Positions 36,001 through 48,790 of a stretch of DNA of 64,000 bases are shown here, one piece after another. A model generated the notes under the pieces. It saw only the letters and a list, made by a program, of their open reading frames with translations, had not been told where the DNA came from and did no database searches. The stretch covers positions 9,238,001 to 9,302,000 of the forward strand of contig OZ234504.1 in assembly GCA_965153455.1 (NCBI GenBank). The letters are read 5' to 3'. The stretch comes from Sphagnum compactum (taxonomy: Eukaryota > Bryophyta > Sphagnopsida > Sphagnales). Made by a program: the position numbers and the translations under genes. Within the stretch, counting starts at the first letter, position 1; every line of letters starts with the position of its first letter.

Positions 36001-38941
36001 AATCAACACCCGCGGTTTGCAGTCAAACTTACCCATCCACGTACGCGGTACCCGCAATTTATACCCTTTTTAAAAAATCTTTACACGGACTGGTGTTGTA
36101 TTTTACCCTGTGTACAGATACGGTTATAATACCTGTTTCTTAGTATAACTGTAGTTGAGTATAAGCAGGTTCACCAGCTCTCTGCCCAATGGAATATTCC
36201 CGGAATATTCCCATAAGAATGCTTCATTTTCCTTCACAATTTTTTAAATTTTTCTTTTGAGAAAAATATTTTCTGAAATTTTCAGCATGTCTGAAAATAA
36301 TATAATTTTTCATCAAACGTGCTATACACGGTGCTGAATAGGCTTATGTGTGGGTTCGAACAAAACAAATGTTATGGCCAATGAAATTGCTGGATTTGGT
36401 GGTCAAATAAATAGCTACAATGTTCGACATTGATTAATTCTCAAGAGGGTCATTCAAAGAAAGAAAAAACACAAATTCCTGACCAAAATTCTAAGGAATT
36501 GATTTCAAGACTTTCCTCATATGTATAAGAAACAATCTAAACCATTGACACATACATCTTAGTAACATAATTAAGAAACAAAAGGCTTAATATGTTTATT
36601 TAATTATTTTCAAAATTGTGAAATATTCATATGGGGATCACCGGACCCTTTTTTTCAAAAACAAATTCCAAAAAAAAATTATTTTCAGCAAACATCTGCC
36701 AATGCCAATGTGAGTATTATATTTCACATTATCAAAATTGTGAGTATGGTGTTTACACAGTATCAATAATAAATACAATAATTACAAGGAAATTTTTATT
36801 TAAAAAAAAATTCCCACCGTTTTCACTTTCAATGCTGTTAAAAAAGAAATAAAAATCAGTCATTTCGATCTACTTTCACCATCTAGTAAATAAAACTTAC
36901 TGCAACTGATCAGAGGCTTCCAGGAAGAGCCTTTCAGGTAAAAAAGACAATTACAAACACTGACACTGCTAAAAGTGGGGACCAAAAACAGGGTCATTTT
37001 CTGGTCCAAAAAACTATTTGTGTACTGTTTATGGATGGTTGATCCCATCTGGAAATTCCTGAAGTTCCCCCGACAGGCTATAACAGGCTACCTGTGGCCC
37101 CCCACCCTAAATAAAAAAGAGTTTTTGTAATGTTATGAATAGGGGAAAAAGGATTATAAAGCTCTTGATGGGTTTTTTTAATTTCCTAACTAATTGGTAG
37201 GCTAGAGTACAACACTTTTGGGGTGGGTTTTTGACATATGAAAAGGGGTCCAAATGATAGGCTAGAAACAGGGGAGATTTTGAAAAAGAAATATAAAAAA
37301 AGAAATATTTCCAAGGGAACATGGGAACATATAACATCGGAGTTTAGCTCCCCCGGTAAAATGCCCTAGTTCTTGATTTTAGGCAAGTTCAAGTTCAGAT
37401 TTTAGGTAAGGTTCAAGGGTATTTGGGCCAAAAAAATCAACATTTGTTTTTGGCATTGGGATTGGAATTAGACCAAACAATCAACCTTTCAAAAAAAATT
37501 GAATTAGAACATGAAGCAAGTTTAATTTTAAGCAAGTTCAAGCTCTCTACATAGATGTATACAAGTTTTCGGAAAATGTAAATGCCTAACCTTATTTGTT
37601 ATGCAAGCTGTTAATTTTAGTTGGTTGTCCATTAATTAATATTACATAATCTTTTTATTTCGAATTGTGTGGACCATTTTAATAAACTAATACTACAACA
37701 CACCAAAAAAAAAAAAAGTTATGTTAATGGAGATGGTTTGAACATATCTTAAACCAAACCAAGCTCCAAAAAAAAGACTTGAACCAAAGGTTTTAGAAAT
37801 CTAAAAAACCAATCTCACGATTAAAGTAACGGCTCTTTTTTAAATCAAGAATTGGTCTAAAATGGTAGTGTTTTTTAAAATTTTATTATAATATTCACCC
37901 ATAGTTACAGCCCTACCATTAACCCAGGCCAAAAATGGCAAAGAGCATTGGTATGCAAAAAAACTTCTTATAGCCAAAAAGGTGAGGCAACACACATAAA
38001 GGGCCTAAATTTTTTTTCTTTTGGGGAGGGTGGGGGTGCTAGATTTTTGTTGTTCCTGTTGGTGTTCGCCTATGAAGTTCCCATTGTTTTTTCATCAAGT
38101 TCCCACTAAATTCCCTACATGTTCCCAATAGCTCCTCACTTTATCCCTTTTTTTTTTTGCCATAAGTTCTACTCTTGAAAACCTATATATCTAGCCCAAA
38201 GGAGGAAGGAGCTTACAACATATCTATTTTGGGAGTATCCAAAACTTGATTTTTAAAAAAACATTGATGATGGGCCAAACAAACATTAAAAAAAAGAAAA
38301 ACTTATTTTATTTTTATGAGATGAGTACTCAAATACAAATTTCAACATGGCAACCATGTAAGACATCCCTTACAAGAAAAAGAAGAAGTCATAGTATTTA
38401 TTTATTTATTTATAATCATAGCACTTACAACACACAAAAGAAAAGGCCTCTCTCTCTCTCTCTCTTGCCATCAAATGCTCACAATTCAACCAAGTGTGAA
38501 ATTATTCTTTCAATTTTAATTTCTTTTATCGTTAAGACACACTAGGTATTTGATGCAACCTACTTGAATTGTAGATGCTTTGGAATGGGCGGAGGTTGTC
38601 TTTACTATTGAAAAGAAAAGGAAAAACCTTGTCCCCCATGCATTCCTTCGAGGGCTTATGTGGGCAGCTATCTTCCTAAAACGCGTGATCTGAGAGTCCA
38701 ATTCATCAAAGGAAGTTGTGCTTGCCTATGAAGTGGAAAGTTTGAACAAGCCCATCCGAGAAAATGTAGCTTTTTAGCCAATGAAAACCACTGAACAAAT
38801 TCCACTGGCAGGTCCTCACAAAGCCCCCCCACCCCCCCACTTTGAATGTGACGCTCCCGTTTTACTTGTAAGTATTTTTCCCTAATGGGTTTGTTTTCAT
38901 TTGTGCCGGAAAGAAGAAGAAAGGGGCAGCCCCAAAAAACC
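36001..38941. other. AT-rich intergenic DNA
   Basis: No frame above 100 codons and no motif. It contains many A or T runs and a CT microsatellite near 38449-38464. No element ends were identified. Confidence 0.55.
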
Positions 38942-40960
38942 CTAACAAAAATGATCCCAAAAAAATTCTCAATTTTTCTTTTGCAATGCTGAAAAAATTC
39001 ATCAATTCTTTATTAACAAAAAGCATTGCTAGTAGTAGCAAATTATCAAATTGGACAATTTGATTTATAAAATGGTGTTGAAGCATTCGACTTTGAAAGG
39101 GCAATAATTTGTGAAATACAATTTCGATTAACCCAACAACAATTGGATGGACAAAATAGAAGGGTTTATTATTATATTAGTAATGAGTCATCAAATGGGA
39201 TCATTGAACTACTAAAATGGTGTTGGAGCATTCAAAAGCGGAAGGTCATTGTAGTAGAAATTGTAAACTTCCATTTGCATCAACCCAACAAACAACTGGG
39301 TGGATGAAAAAAATAAATTGAGTGCATTATTACACTAGTAGTTGCAAATAATCATCAAATGGGGGATTATTGAACCACTAAAATGCCGCACAACTTGGAA
39401 TGGCTACAAATTGTAATATTTGATTTCAACCAACCCGACAACAGACAATTGGACAGACAAAAGAGAATGGCTCTACTTTGCTAGTAAATAGCAAATCAAA
39501 TGGGATGTGCATGACATACACCAAGGACTTAATAAGCAAGGGACAAAAGTCCGTTGTGGGATGGAAACATCCCCTTTTTCCTTCAAAAGTTGATTCTAGG
39601 ATGGAAACATCCCTTTTTTTTTTCTTGAAAAGACAATTTTAGGATGGAAGCATCCCTTTTTTTGGTTCTTCAAAAGTCGATTCTAGGATGAAAAAATCCC
39701 TTTTATTTCTTTTTTTGGGTCAGTCTTGTTTTTCAAAAGTAGCACATGTAGGGGCCACAAGTAGGGAAGAGGGTTTGGATTTTGTTAGGGTTTCCTTTTT
39801 GTTCCAACAAGAACGGACCCCTTCCTTCTTCTCCCTACCTATTCCTCCGGCTATTCTCCCTTCCTCTGGGCTTCCTTCCTTCCTTTCTTCCTTCCAAATG
39901 TAACCTGCACCAGCTGATGTGGTGCTTAGTGAGTGCAAGTACTTACAAAAACTTTGTGTGGTATGGTTTTTTCAAGTCTCACGCGTTTCCGTACTAACAA
40001 AAATGATCCCAAAAAAATTCTCAATTTTTCTTTTGCAATGCTGAAAAAATTCATCAATTCTTTATTAACAAAAAGCATTGCTAGTAGTGCAAATTATCAA
40101 ATTGGACAATTTGATTTATAAAATGGTGTTGAAGCATTCGACTTTATTATTATATTAGTAATGAGTCATCAAATGGGATCATTGAACTACTAAAATGGTG
40201 TTGGAGCATTCAAAAGCGGAAGGTCATTGTAGTAGAAATTGTAAACTTCAATTTGCATCAACCCAACAAACAACTGGGTGGATGAAAAAAATTGAGTGCA
40301 TTATTACACTAGTAGTTGCAAATAATCATCAAACGGGGGATTATTGAACCACTAAAATGCCGCACAACTTGGAATGGCTACAAATTGTAATATTCGATTT
40401 CAACCAACCCGACAACAAACAATTGGACAGACAAAAGAGAATGGCTCTACTTTGCTAGTAAATAGCAAATCAAATGGGATGCGCATGACATACACCAAGG
40501 GCTTAATAAGCAAGGGACAAAAGTCTGTTGTGGGATGAAAACATCCCCTTTTTCCATCAAAAGTTGATTCTAGGATGGAAACATCCCTTTTTTTCTTGAA
40601 AAGACAATTTTAGGATGGAAGCATCCCTTTTTTTGGTTCTTCAAAAGTCGATTCTAGGATGAAAAAATCCCTTTTATTTCTTTTTTTGGGTCAGGCTTGT
40701 TTTTCAAAAGTAGCACATGTAGGGGCCACAAGTAGGGAAGAGGGTTTGGATTTTGTTAGGGTTTCCTTTTTGTTCCAAGAAGAACGGACCCCTTCCTTCT
40801 TCTCCCTACCTATTCCTTCGGCTATTCTCCCTTCCTCTGGGCTTTCTTCCTTCCTTCCTTCCAAATGTAACCTGCACCAGCTGATGTGGTGCTTAGTGAG
40901 TGCAAGTACTTACAAAAACTTTGTGTGGTATGGTTTTTTCAAGTCTCACGCGTTTCCGTA
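38942..40960. repeat. 1-kb tandem duplication (two copies)
   Basis: Copy 1 is 38942-39993 and copy 2 is 39994-40960, head to tail and nearly identical. Both start CTAACAAAAATGATCCC and end ACGCGTTTCCGTA. The base run CTAAC is present at both starts and again at 40961, just past copy 2. Copy 2 lacks 73 bases (39095-39167 of copy 1) at a TTT microhomology, and shows a few small indels. Each copy holds one plus-strand ORF (39688-39903 and 40659-40964) beginning MKKSLLFLFLGQ; it is low-complexity and probably not a gene. Confidence 0.95.
39547..39705 (+). repeat. Short degenerate tandem repeat of about 50 bp (GGATGGAAACATCCC units)
   Basis: Within duplication copy 1, four units read GATGGAAACATCCC or close variants (GGATGAAAAAATCCC), each followed by a T-rich run and a CAAAAGT or AAAAGAC segment. 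Each GGATG..CATCC is itself a small inverted repeat. The same four units recur in copy 2 at about 40518-40676. Confidence 0.75.
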
Positions 40961-43900
40961 CTAACCAACCCCCCCAAACAATTTTTTTCTGCCATAATTT
41001 GAGTGACTAGCCCTGGGTCGAATCTTTAACAAAGAAATTCAAAACTGGGTCGTGGGTTGGTGGGTGCCAATTCCCGGAAATGACAAATTACCCGTGAAAG
41101 GGCTTTATGGAGGGAGCCGACTTGGTAAACCAAAATATCTTCTACCAAAAAGAAAAAAGTTGAAAAAAGTTGAAGATAGACAAGAAATTTTTTTCTTGCA
41201 CTTGTATCATCACCATACATAAGAGATTTCATTTGTAGTGTACATAATTGTACTCAAAAAGTACTCAACTCTCAAGTGGAATGTCGTGAGTGCCTTTCAT
41301 TGTTATGAATAATAATGTTTATTTGGAATGTCATCAGACCCCCATCATGCCCCAAATAAAGGGGTTTAATACAAGCTTTACCTAGAGAAAATGGGCGATA
41401 ACTTACTACTAATATAGCGAAGGAAGTTGATCTCTTGAGAAGAAATTATGTTCCGGGGTAACCGGGTTTACTACCCTTTGGTATGTAATTTCTGTATTTT
41501 TAAAAAAAATTCGTAAAGTGGGGCATAGGTGTTCTGGTTCGACTTTTGGTTCTGCCAGTTCCACTAGTGGAACCCAAGTGGAGAACACCAGTTATTTTCT
41601 GGAAGAAGCCTTCGTAAAACCTGTTACCACCTGATGGATCCACCTCTCACCCTACCGGACTCTGAAGCCTTCTGTTATTGGCAAAAACAAATTGCCAAAA
41701 AGTGAAAATACAATTTGGAAATTGAAAAATAAAATGAATTTTCAATTGCCAATATTAGAAAAAAGAAACACTTCTATATTTCTATCCATGATTCAAACAG
41801 TGGCTTTTTTTTCCAAAGCTTGCTTCATATGTAAGCAAGCATCCCAAGAGTTGGATTAGCCATAAGTGCCCACAAACTGTCCACAAAGTTAAAAAAAGAC
41901 TGGAATTTAAAATGCCACTTCTCTAAAACCCAAGTAGAAATGAAATGTGGCGCCCCCAAAAAAAAAAAAAAAATCCCAAAAGATTTTTTTTTTGTTTCAA
42001 AATTTGGCAATTTTTTTCCAACCAAAAACCAGGGAATGTATGCCAGAATATTCCTTTTAAAAATTTTACATTTCACATTGGTGCTAAATTTCACACCCAA
42101 TTTAAATTTTAAATTTTTAAAAAAATGGCTAGATTCAAGGTAGGTTACCAAAACATAGAAGGTTTGGTGCCAAATTTCACACAAAAAATAAAACTAAAAA
42201 AATGGCTAGATTCAAGGTAGGTTACCAAACCATAGAAGGTTTGGTGCCAAATTTCACACAAAAAATAAAATTAAAAAAATGGCTAGATTCAAGGTCGGTT
42301 ACCGAAATATAGAAGGTTTTTTTAATAATTTATTTTCATATCTCAGCTATTTGAAAATATATGGCTAAATCTTCCTATGGATGTTGGCTACATATCACAA
42401 ATTGACCCTTAGCTCCGGACTTGAAATTTTTTGTAAGTTAAATTTAATTGTTAAATTGTTGCCGTGCTAAAAAAAGGGCCGGGAATCCTGCAGTAGGTGG
42501 GGGGGGGGTCGGGGGAGCACCCCTTTAAAATTTAAAACTAATTTTAGAAAACGCGGTCGGGGAGAAGACTCGTCTTCTTATCAGCGATGATCACGAGGAC
42601 CACGGACGGCTCTTCTTCTTCAGGTCTGGCTTTTGATCGGACGGCCAGCTATGATAGTCGGTAATACAAACAGTGCCTGCCAATCCAGGTGACGTCCCCT
42701 CGTTTGAGATGTCGATTTGTAGGCCATGGTCGTCTTCAATAGTGCGTAATTTGACTGCAGAATATCTGGAGTCAGTCCATACGTCCCCGTGTTTTACCTC
42801 TTTTTACATTAACCTGACATTTTACTATGCAAATTATTTGTAACTTTTGAAATCTAGGTTCTTAAATGAAGCCTTTTTTCCATCCTTTTTTTATTGGGAT
42901 TTTTTTTTATTGGGGTTTTTTTTCAAATTATATTTTACCATATAGAGTATCACCCTCTAACCATTACAAGCAAAAAAAATTTATTTTTTTATTCCAGAAT
43001 TTTTTTATAATTGGTACGTGTTTGAGATTGTCACCTTCTTTGAAAACTTCTACTAAATTGGTTATCAAATTGCAATGAAAAACTCCGGCCTTAATATTTG
43101 CACAAAAATGCAATTCCCAAGCAAAGAGCTTTAAGATTTTTGTGTTGTTTCCAAATTCAAAGGATTGAGTTAGGTTTTCAATTTCGATTCTTGAACTTTT
43201 TAATTTTTTGATGTTGTGTGCTAAATCTCAATGCCCAAAACAACTGAACCATGCCAATAAGCAACACTACTCCCAACTATAATTAAAAATTGAAAAAAAA
43301 AACTAGCATAATTCCCCTCAATTATATAACCCTAGCCAAAAAAAAATGGACATAAACAACATCAATCACAACTATATAGTTGGATTTTTTTATAAAAAAA
43401 ATATCCACATAGAACTCCTCATGATACTACTCTCACTCACATTAGCCATTTCATGATCTGATTAGATTCACATAGTGCCAACAATACTCTTGGTTATTAC
43501 ATTGGACACATTGCCGGTCCTTCTAATACAATTGCAATTCCTTCATTGTGAGTTTGCAACCCTAAACCCTAAAGTGAAAAAATTACAGAAAAAGCAAGTT
43601 AAATTCATTCATTCAAGAGGTAATAAGTCGGGGAGGTTTTCTTTGGTAGACAAAAAACTTCAGGTAATTAGCACTGCAATTTTGTTGGTCTTTTAACCTG
43701 TAGAAAAACCATTGCTGTTCTGCCTTTGTTATTTAGGGCAATTGTTGAGGAGGTAAATTTTGGCTCATTGTAGTTGAACTAGCACTACACTGGGCCTTGG
43801 GTGAACCAGCACCCAAGTTGATACCATGGTAAAAATCCCAAAACCCAGATCTAAATTATTTGTAAATATTCCAAATATTCCATCTTTAAATTAAGACTAA

Positions 43901-44750
43901 ATCAGGGTCTCTGATTTCAAATCTAACATTTTTTTGGGCATAATATGGCTACTAAGAGGCCTCACTAAAAAAGGGTCAAGGTACCACCAAAGTGCGGTAA
44001 GGTTCACCACAGCCCTAGACTATTACTTTCACCTTCTTGAGTGAGGCCTCATTAAAGGGTGTATTTGGCCCCAGAAGTGTCGAATTTGGACTCTGAGACC
44101 TTGATTTAGTTTGAGGAATGGGATATTTATAATGTTTATAAGCACCCCAAACATGTTAAGGTTTTTATCATGACACCAATGTTAGTGCTAGTTCATTCAA
44201 GGTTTGAACACCGCCCATTATCGACATTCGAGGTTTATGGCCCCCATGTTGAGGAGGCATTTCACTTGTAAGGCCCCTTAACAGATGGCTATAACTAATT
44301 CTTTTCGGTTAGTTCCACTAGTTGTTTTCACAACATAAGACTCCCCCATCTCAGGAACTATGGTTGTTCTTACTGGATTTGGATTTGTTGTGAGAAAGAG
44401 ATTAGAATACTTGAAGTACTTGATTTAAGTTGCTAGTACGTTCTGCACATTGATACAATTACAAAGAAAAAGGATGCCATGATCTGTAATTAAGACACTT
44501 CTAGGTTTAATGTAAGAAACTTTGTTTGATTTGAATTTGTTTTGACAAAGAGAATAATTAGCGATCAGGATTCAACACATTTAATTTCTCTACATTAGCC
44601 CAATTTACAGGTCTTGGGACAGAAATGGAAACCTGTAAATAGCAAGCATATGTGGTTGTTGGAAGAACATACTAGGTTGATGAAATTCTAAGAGTAGTAC
44701 TTGCAGATCTTCTTTGGTATACTTCATATTATGATACCCAAATCAACAAA
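40961..44750. other. Intergenic DNA with local repeats
   Basis: No gene recognised. It includes a 16-bp perfect palindrome at 41558-41573 (GTTCCACTAGTGGAAC), a 77-bp triplicate (42125-42320) and a GC-richer islet at about 42480-42800 with several CpGs but no coding frame. Remaining sequence is AT-rich. Confidence 0.5.
42125..42320 (+). repeat. 77-bp tandem repeat, three copies
   Basis: ATGGCTAGATTCAAGG starts at 42125, 42202 and 42279, an exact 77-base period. Copies 1 and 2 are almost identical over GTTACCAAA, CATAGAAGGTTTGGTGCC and AAATTTCACAC; copy 3 is incomplete and diverges after ATAGAAGG. A half unit, GGTGC(T/C)AAATTTCACAC, also precedes the array near 42080. Confidence 0.92.
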
Positions 44751-47582
44751 ATCAGCCAAGGTAGCAATATGCATAGTTTGAGTCTCAGCTACACACCGGT
44801 TTGAACTTCGAACTATATCTCTTAGGCAGAACAATTCAATTCAGCTGACAAGTTGGGGTCCTTTCCACAGAGGCAAAATACACAACAGAACAGAGAAAGG
44901 ACACCTGTACACATGTATGTACTATGTAGACAACCCCACCACATGCCTTTTACCTTTGTTGCTGAGGCTGGTAAAAGGCACAACAAAGCCTCACACCTGC
45001 TCTTGATTGGCTAGATAGTTTGATTGATCCGGATGGGTCGCTATTAGCACCCTTCCACCCATTTTCAGTGCTAGTTTGATAGGTATTTTTGAAAAAAATT
45101 GTGAACAACCAAAACTTGGATGCCATAAATATATTTTCAGGGTCACAAACTGAGCACCGCTGGAGATGCCCTTAAATGGAAAATCATAACAAATTTTTAT
45201 CCCAAAAATGTTGAAGATTGTTAACCACCATTGCAGGATGAACAGACACATGATGCATTCTTGGGTTGTAAATAAGCAAAGCTGTACATGATGCCAGCAG
45301 ACTCGCAGAGCTGGAGGGGAAGAAGATCTGCATCTGGCTTGAGGACTGGGTTTTTAAACATTGACTAGTAGACTACCAATGCATACCACTTACCAAACAA
45401 TGAAATGAAATGTTCTTGGTGGTTGGTACAAGCCGCCACCGGTTGTACTGCAAGTCTATTGGCTAAGAATTTGCTTCTTATCTGAATTTTGGGTTAAGAA
45501 TGGTGAGCTCTCTATTGCATTTTCCAAGGCTAATATTGTGGCCACCATTGTTTAATGAATACACCACCTCATGGGGGATCTCCAGAATGCAAATATATGC
45601 ATATATTGCTAGCGCATGCGGAGCGTGCCAACAACAATGAAAACTTTGAAAAGTAGGCACATTCTCACCAGGGATTGTTTGTGCGTTGCATCTCACGCCC
45701 GGAAGTTCACAAATCCATTTGCTTTGTCATTGTGCCATGCTTAGCGCTTACTTATGGAATAGAAGCATCCATTTTTACACCTCAAACACAAGACAAAACC
45801 CTCCTTCCAATTTTCTTTCACCTCTCCTGCAACATACAAGTGGAAAACCAGACTAGGTAGTCTACTGTAAAAATAGTTTGGGAGCTGGTAGTACCTTTCC
45901 ATCCTGTTGATAATCCAAACTACAGAATGCCAATTTAACATGGTTCACTCCTCTGGCTATAGACTTCTGATGTGGGTACAAAATCCATTTGCAAATGATA
46001 TGATGCTTACCAAGACAGAGATCACAGCCATCACATGTTTAATAGTATCTGTTCTCCAGGTGCATTAACACTGCCACCCAGATACTACCTCTTTTTGGAA
46101 GTTTGCTTTATATTCTGAACATCTTATAGTTATCAGTTCCCTGTATAAAATGTCTGGAGCAGAAAACCAGTTCACTGCCTCCAGGAGTTTGTGTCACTCA
46201 ACCTAGTATTTACAAATGACACAGACAATCCTGGCAGAAAAGACACCAATCAAAAATACTTACCAGTGTTTGATTTTATTTTATTTTCTAAACTACCATT
46301 GTCCACCCTCATACTACAGTTGCCTATTTGGTGTCTTGTGTGAAGTTGCAAAAGCTACACCCTCACAGAATGATGATGAATGGCAATACCATGAGCATGA
46401 AGTCCAAGTAACGAAGGGTGACGAGTGGCAACTCCTGATTCTCTTCCATCCAGCTCCTTGAATTTGCATGAAAATCTCTGCAGTTCATCAATACACCTAC
46501 TGAGATCTTCTTAATCTCAGATATGATCTAGAGCTCACTATCTACAACAAACAGCTAAATATACTGTCATCTAACTGTGAACTGAAACAAGGTGCTGACA
46601 ATAGAATAAACCCTATTGATCTGGATTCTGCAGAAAGTTTCCAACACCATCTATGTTTGTGCTTCCATTAGAAGCCGTGGTAAAATGTTCAAAAGACTAC
46701 AGCTGAACCTGAGCTTGCATATAGCCTTCTGTTTCCAACTGTAGAGGACAGGTCAAGACCACAATCATGGATAAAATTACAACTCAATGTTATTTCACAC
46801 GGGTGTCTTAAGCACTTAGACTCTCAGCTTCTGCACACTGGTAAAGAAAGTGTTAGGTACATGATTGCACTCTTCAAAATTGACAATTTTATCTCCTAAA
46901 CATTGGCTGCAATAAGTATACCTTGAAAATGAGTCCACAAACTGCACAAACACCCAAGTCCCACCACAATCCAAACAGAGTCAAATAAAGGGAAATCAAA
47001 ACTCAAATTCGTTGTCTAAGAATACAGTTTGAGACATGGGACAACACAAATGCATATGAATACAATGTCATCACCAAACCCACAACAAATTGAACATAGA
47101 AAGCTCTGCAGACTGCATCTTGCAACATCAAAAGGAGATAGAACATAATGAAGCTATCGCATGTCCTGCTGTGTAATAGCCTGGACATCAACAGTTGGAG
47201 GATCAAAGCAGGGACAGAAAATCCAATGATCACAAATTACAGCTCAACTCTAAACCCTAGAACTCATCTAATGATGTCAATATGCTGCAGACATTCTTTC
47301 ATAGGTACCTATTCAAGGTAAGAGTGTCCTGGATCAAGGGTTTTCCTGTTTTGCAGATATGACCACTAGTGGAATCAGAAGATGTTTTTGAAATGCAACA
47401 ACCTGCGCTAACAATCATATTTGAAAAGGACTTATAGGTATGATCCAGAGTCTACAACAAGTCATCAATGAAGTTCAAAAGGTTGTGCTGCAAGAGCTTA
47501 AGGAAAACTGGATATATCCATACCAATTAGGTCCAAAACAAAAGGAACCAGAAGAGATCATAACTGCAATTGCTTAAGCTCT
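44751..47582. other. Balanced-composition stretch, no coding exon supported
   Basis: Composition resembles transcribed DNA and the stretch lies downstream of the minus-strand candidate gene at 47.6-48.2 kb, so it may contain its 3' part or non-coding RNA. ORFs are all under 90 codons and carry no motif. A MITE-type end sits at 45138-45175. Confidence 0.4.
45138..45175 (+). mobile_element. Solo end of the 9.7-10.1 kb MITE family
   Basis: The sequence CAGGGTCACAAACTGAGCAC, then CGCTGGAGATGCCCTTA, matches the right end of the element at 10048-10083, with substitutions. I could not find a matching opposite end nearby, so the copy is truncated or diverged. Confidence 0.5.
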
Positions 47583-48200
47583 CTATTCAACATGGCAGCA
47601 CAAGACCTGCTGGATCTGTGCAATCACAAAGAACCCTAAAATGTTTGTGACCGTAGCCCTGCATCCAGACGCTGATTGTCTGTAAGTGATCCTCGCTTGA
47701 TGTCCACCAGGCTGCTGTCCAGCGTAAGGGACGACTGTTCTAATAGCCTGGCACTGGTGGTCGTTTGTAGGAGTTGCTTTGTCCGCTATAACTTTGCTGC
47801 TGTGAAGTTCAATATTCCTAACCCTAATATACATCAGAGCAGATAGCATGGGGACGATAGATAGCCCGAAACCTCGAATCAGTACGATTGCGCTACAAAA
47901 CACAGCGAAAGAGAAAAAATATATTAATCTGCCAACAAGTCGACGGCACGAGGAGTTCCGTGAGCTTGCTTGCCACAGACACGCCGGATGCTACTTAGAA
48001 TTGACATGGAAGCTAGTGAATGGTGAAGCCGTAGAACGTCGCGATATTCCCGCTCGAGGTGCGGTTTCTTCCACAGAGGAATTGCTGCGGGAAGTCCGAC
48101 GATTCGACGCCGCAGCCGCTGCAGCTCGCTTCTGATCTCGTACTTTCTTTCTGCGGAATAGCCTACGGATTAGCGAGATGACCACCATTTGATACGCCAT
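47583..48200 (-). CDS. Candidate two-exon gene, product about 171 residues
   Basis: Exon 1 is 47995-48200 from an ATG in a GAAAATGGCG context. Exon 2 is 47583-47892. The 102-bp intron has a GTAGC donor and a strong pyrimidine-rich TTTTGTAG acceptor, and phase 2 is preserved. The product starts MAYQMVVISLIRRLFRRKK, continues with basic and Ser/Ala-rich sequence, and then has a hydrophobic segment from the start of exon 2 (IVLIRGFGLSIVPMLSALMY) that could be one membrane span. The tail after MYIR is not protein-like, so coding may instead splice out at a GTTAGG there. An N-terminal basic, Arg-rich region with Ala and Ser suits organelle import, but that is inference. Family not recognised. Confidence 0.4.
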
Positions 48201-48470
48201 TTTCCCCCTCTCGCCCAAAGGTCCTCCCTCGTCTCACTCACGTCGCTCGCTCGCGCTCGTAACAAAGATGCTTCGCATACGCCTCTTTCTCTCTCTCTCT
48301 TTGTGTCTCCCTCTCCCCTGTGCAGGGGGGTTCCGGACGACGCTTACCTCTTCCCGTGTGAAAAGGTTTGTAGTGAGAACCCACGTTGAGACACGTGGGG
48401 AGCCGACGCCACTTGTATGGACACATGGCCGAAGAAGACAGTTCGCCAAGTGTCGATGCGTTAATGGTGT
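48201..48470 (-). promoter_or_regulatory. CpG- and CT-rich leader/promoter of the 48.2-kb gene
   Basis: A GC-rich block with many CpGs, the repeated TCGCTCGC words and a CT run at about 48287-48306 lies immediately upstream of the candidate ATG. Beyond about 48.5 kb the sequence reverts to AT-rich. No TATA box was assigned. Confidence 0.4.
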
Positions 48471-48718
48471 AAGACTTAGTTATTCCCATTTTCAGTTACC
48501 AAGACAAGTGGCTATTTTCGAAAAGTGGCTATTCGCTCTTTTTCGACAAAGAAATTGGGAATTTTTTTGGAAAGTCTTTTTTTTCCCCTGGTGTAAATTC
48601 GACTAATTTTGCTAAATTTTTGTTGAATTTAACCAAAATTTTGAGATGAAAAAAATGTAATTTTTTTTGAATAAAAAAAAAACTGCATGGAACTGCTTGG
48701 TATTATATATATATATGC

Positions 48719-48790
48719 AAATAGGCCATAGGTGACCATAGGCATACCATAATACATTGGTCACCTATGGTAAATAGGCCATAGGTGACC
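48719..48790. repeat. Direct plus inverted 12-19 bp repeats
   Basis: AAATAGGCCATAGGTGACC occurs at 48719-48737 and again at 48772-48790. Between them, GGTCACCTATGG (48759-48770) is the reverse complement of the CCATAGGTGACC part of both. The site can fold two alternative hairpins and lies just downstream of a TA run. Confidence 0.85.

Noticed and set aside
39688-40964. A duplicated gene encoding MKKSLLFLFLGQ...
   Set aside because: The product is low-complexity (Phe, Ser, Pro), has no motif, and the two copies simply reflect the 1-kb duplication; their 3' ends differ because of an indel.
43555-43576. Telomere-type CCCTAAA repeat
   Set aside because: Only two imperfect units are present, which is expected by chance in plant DNA.
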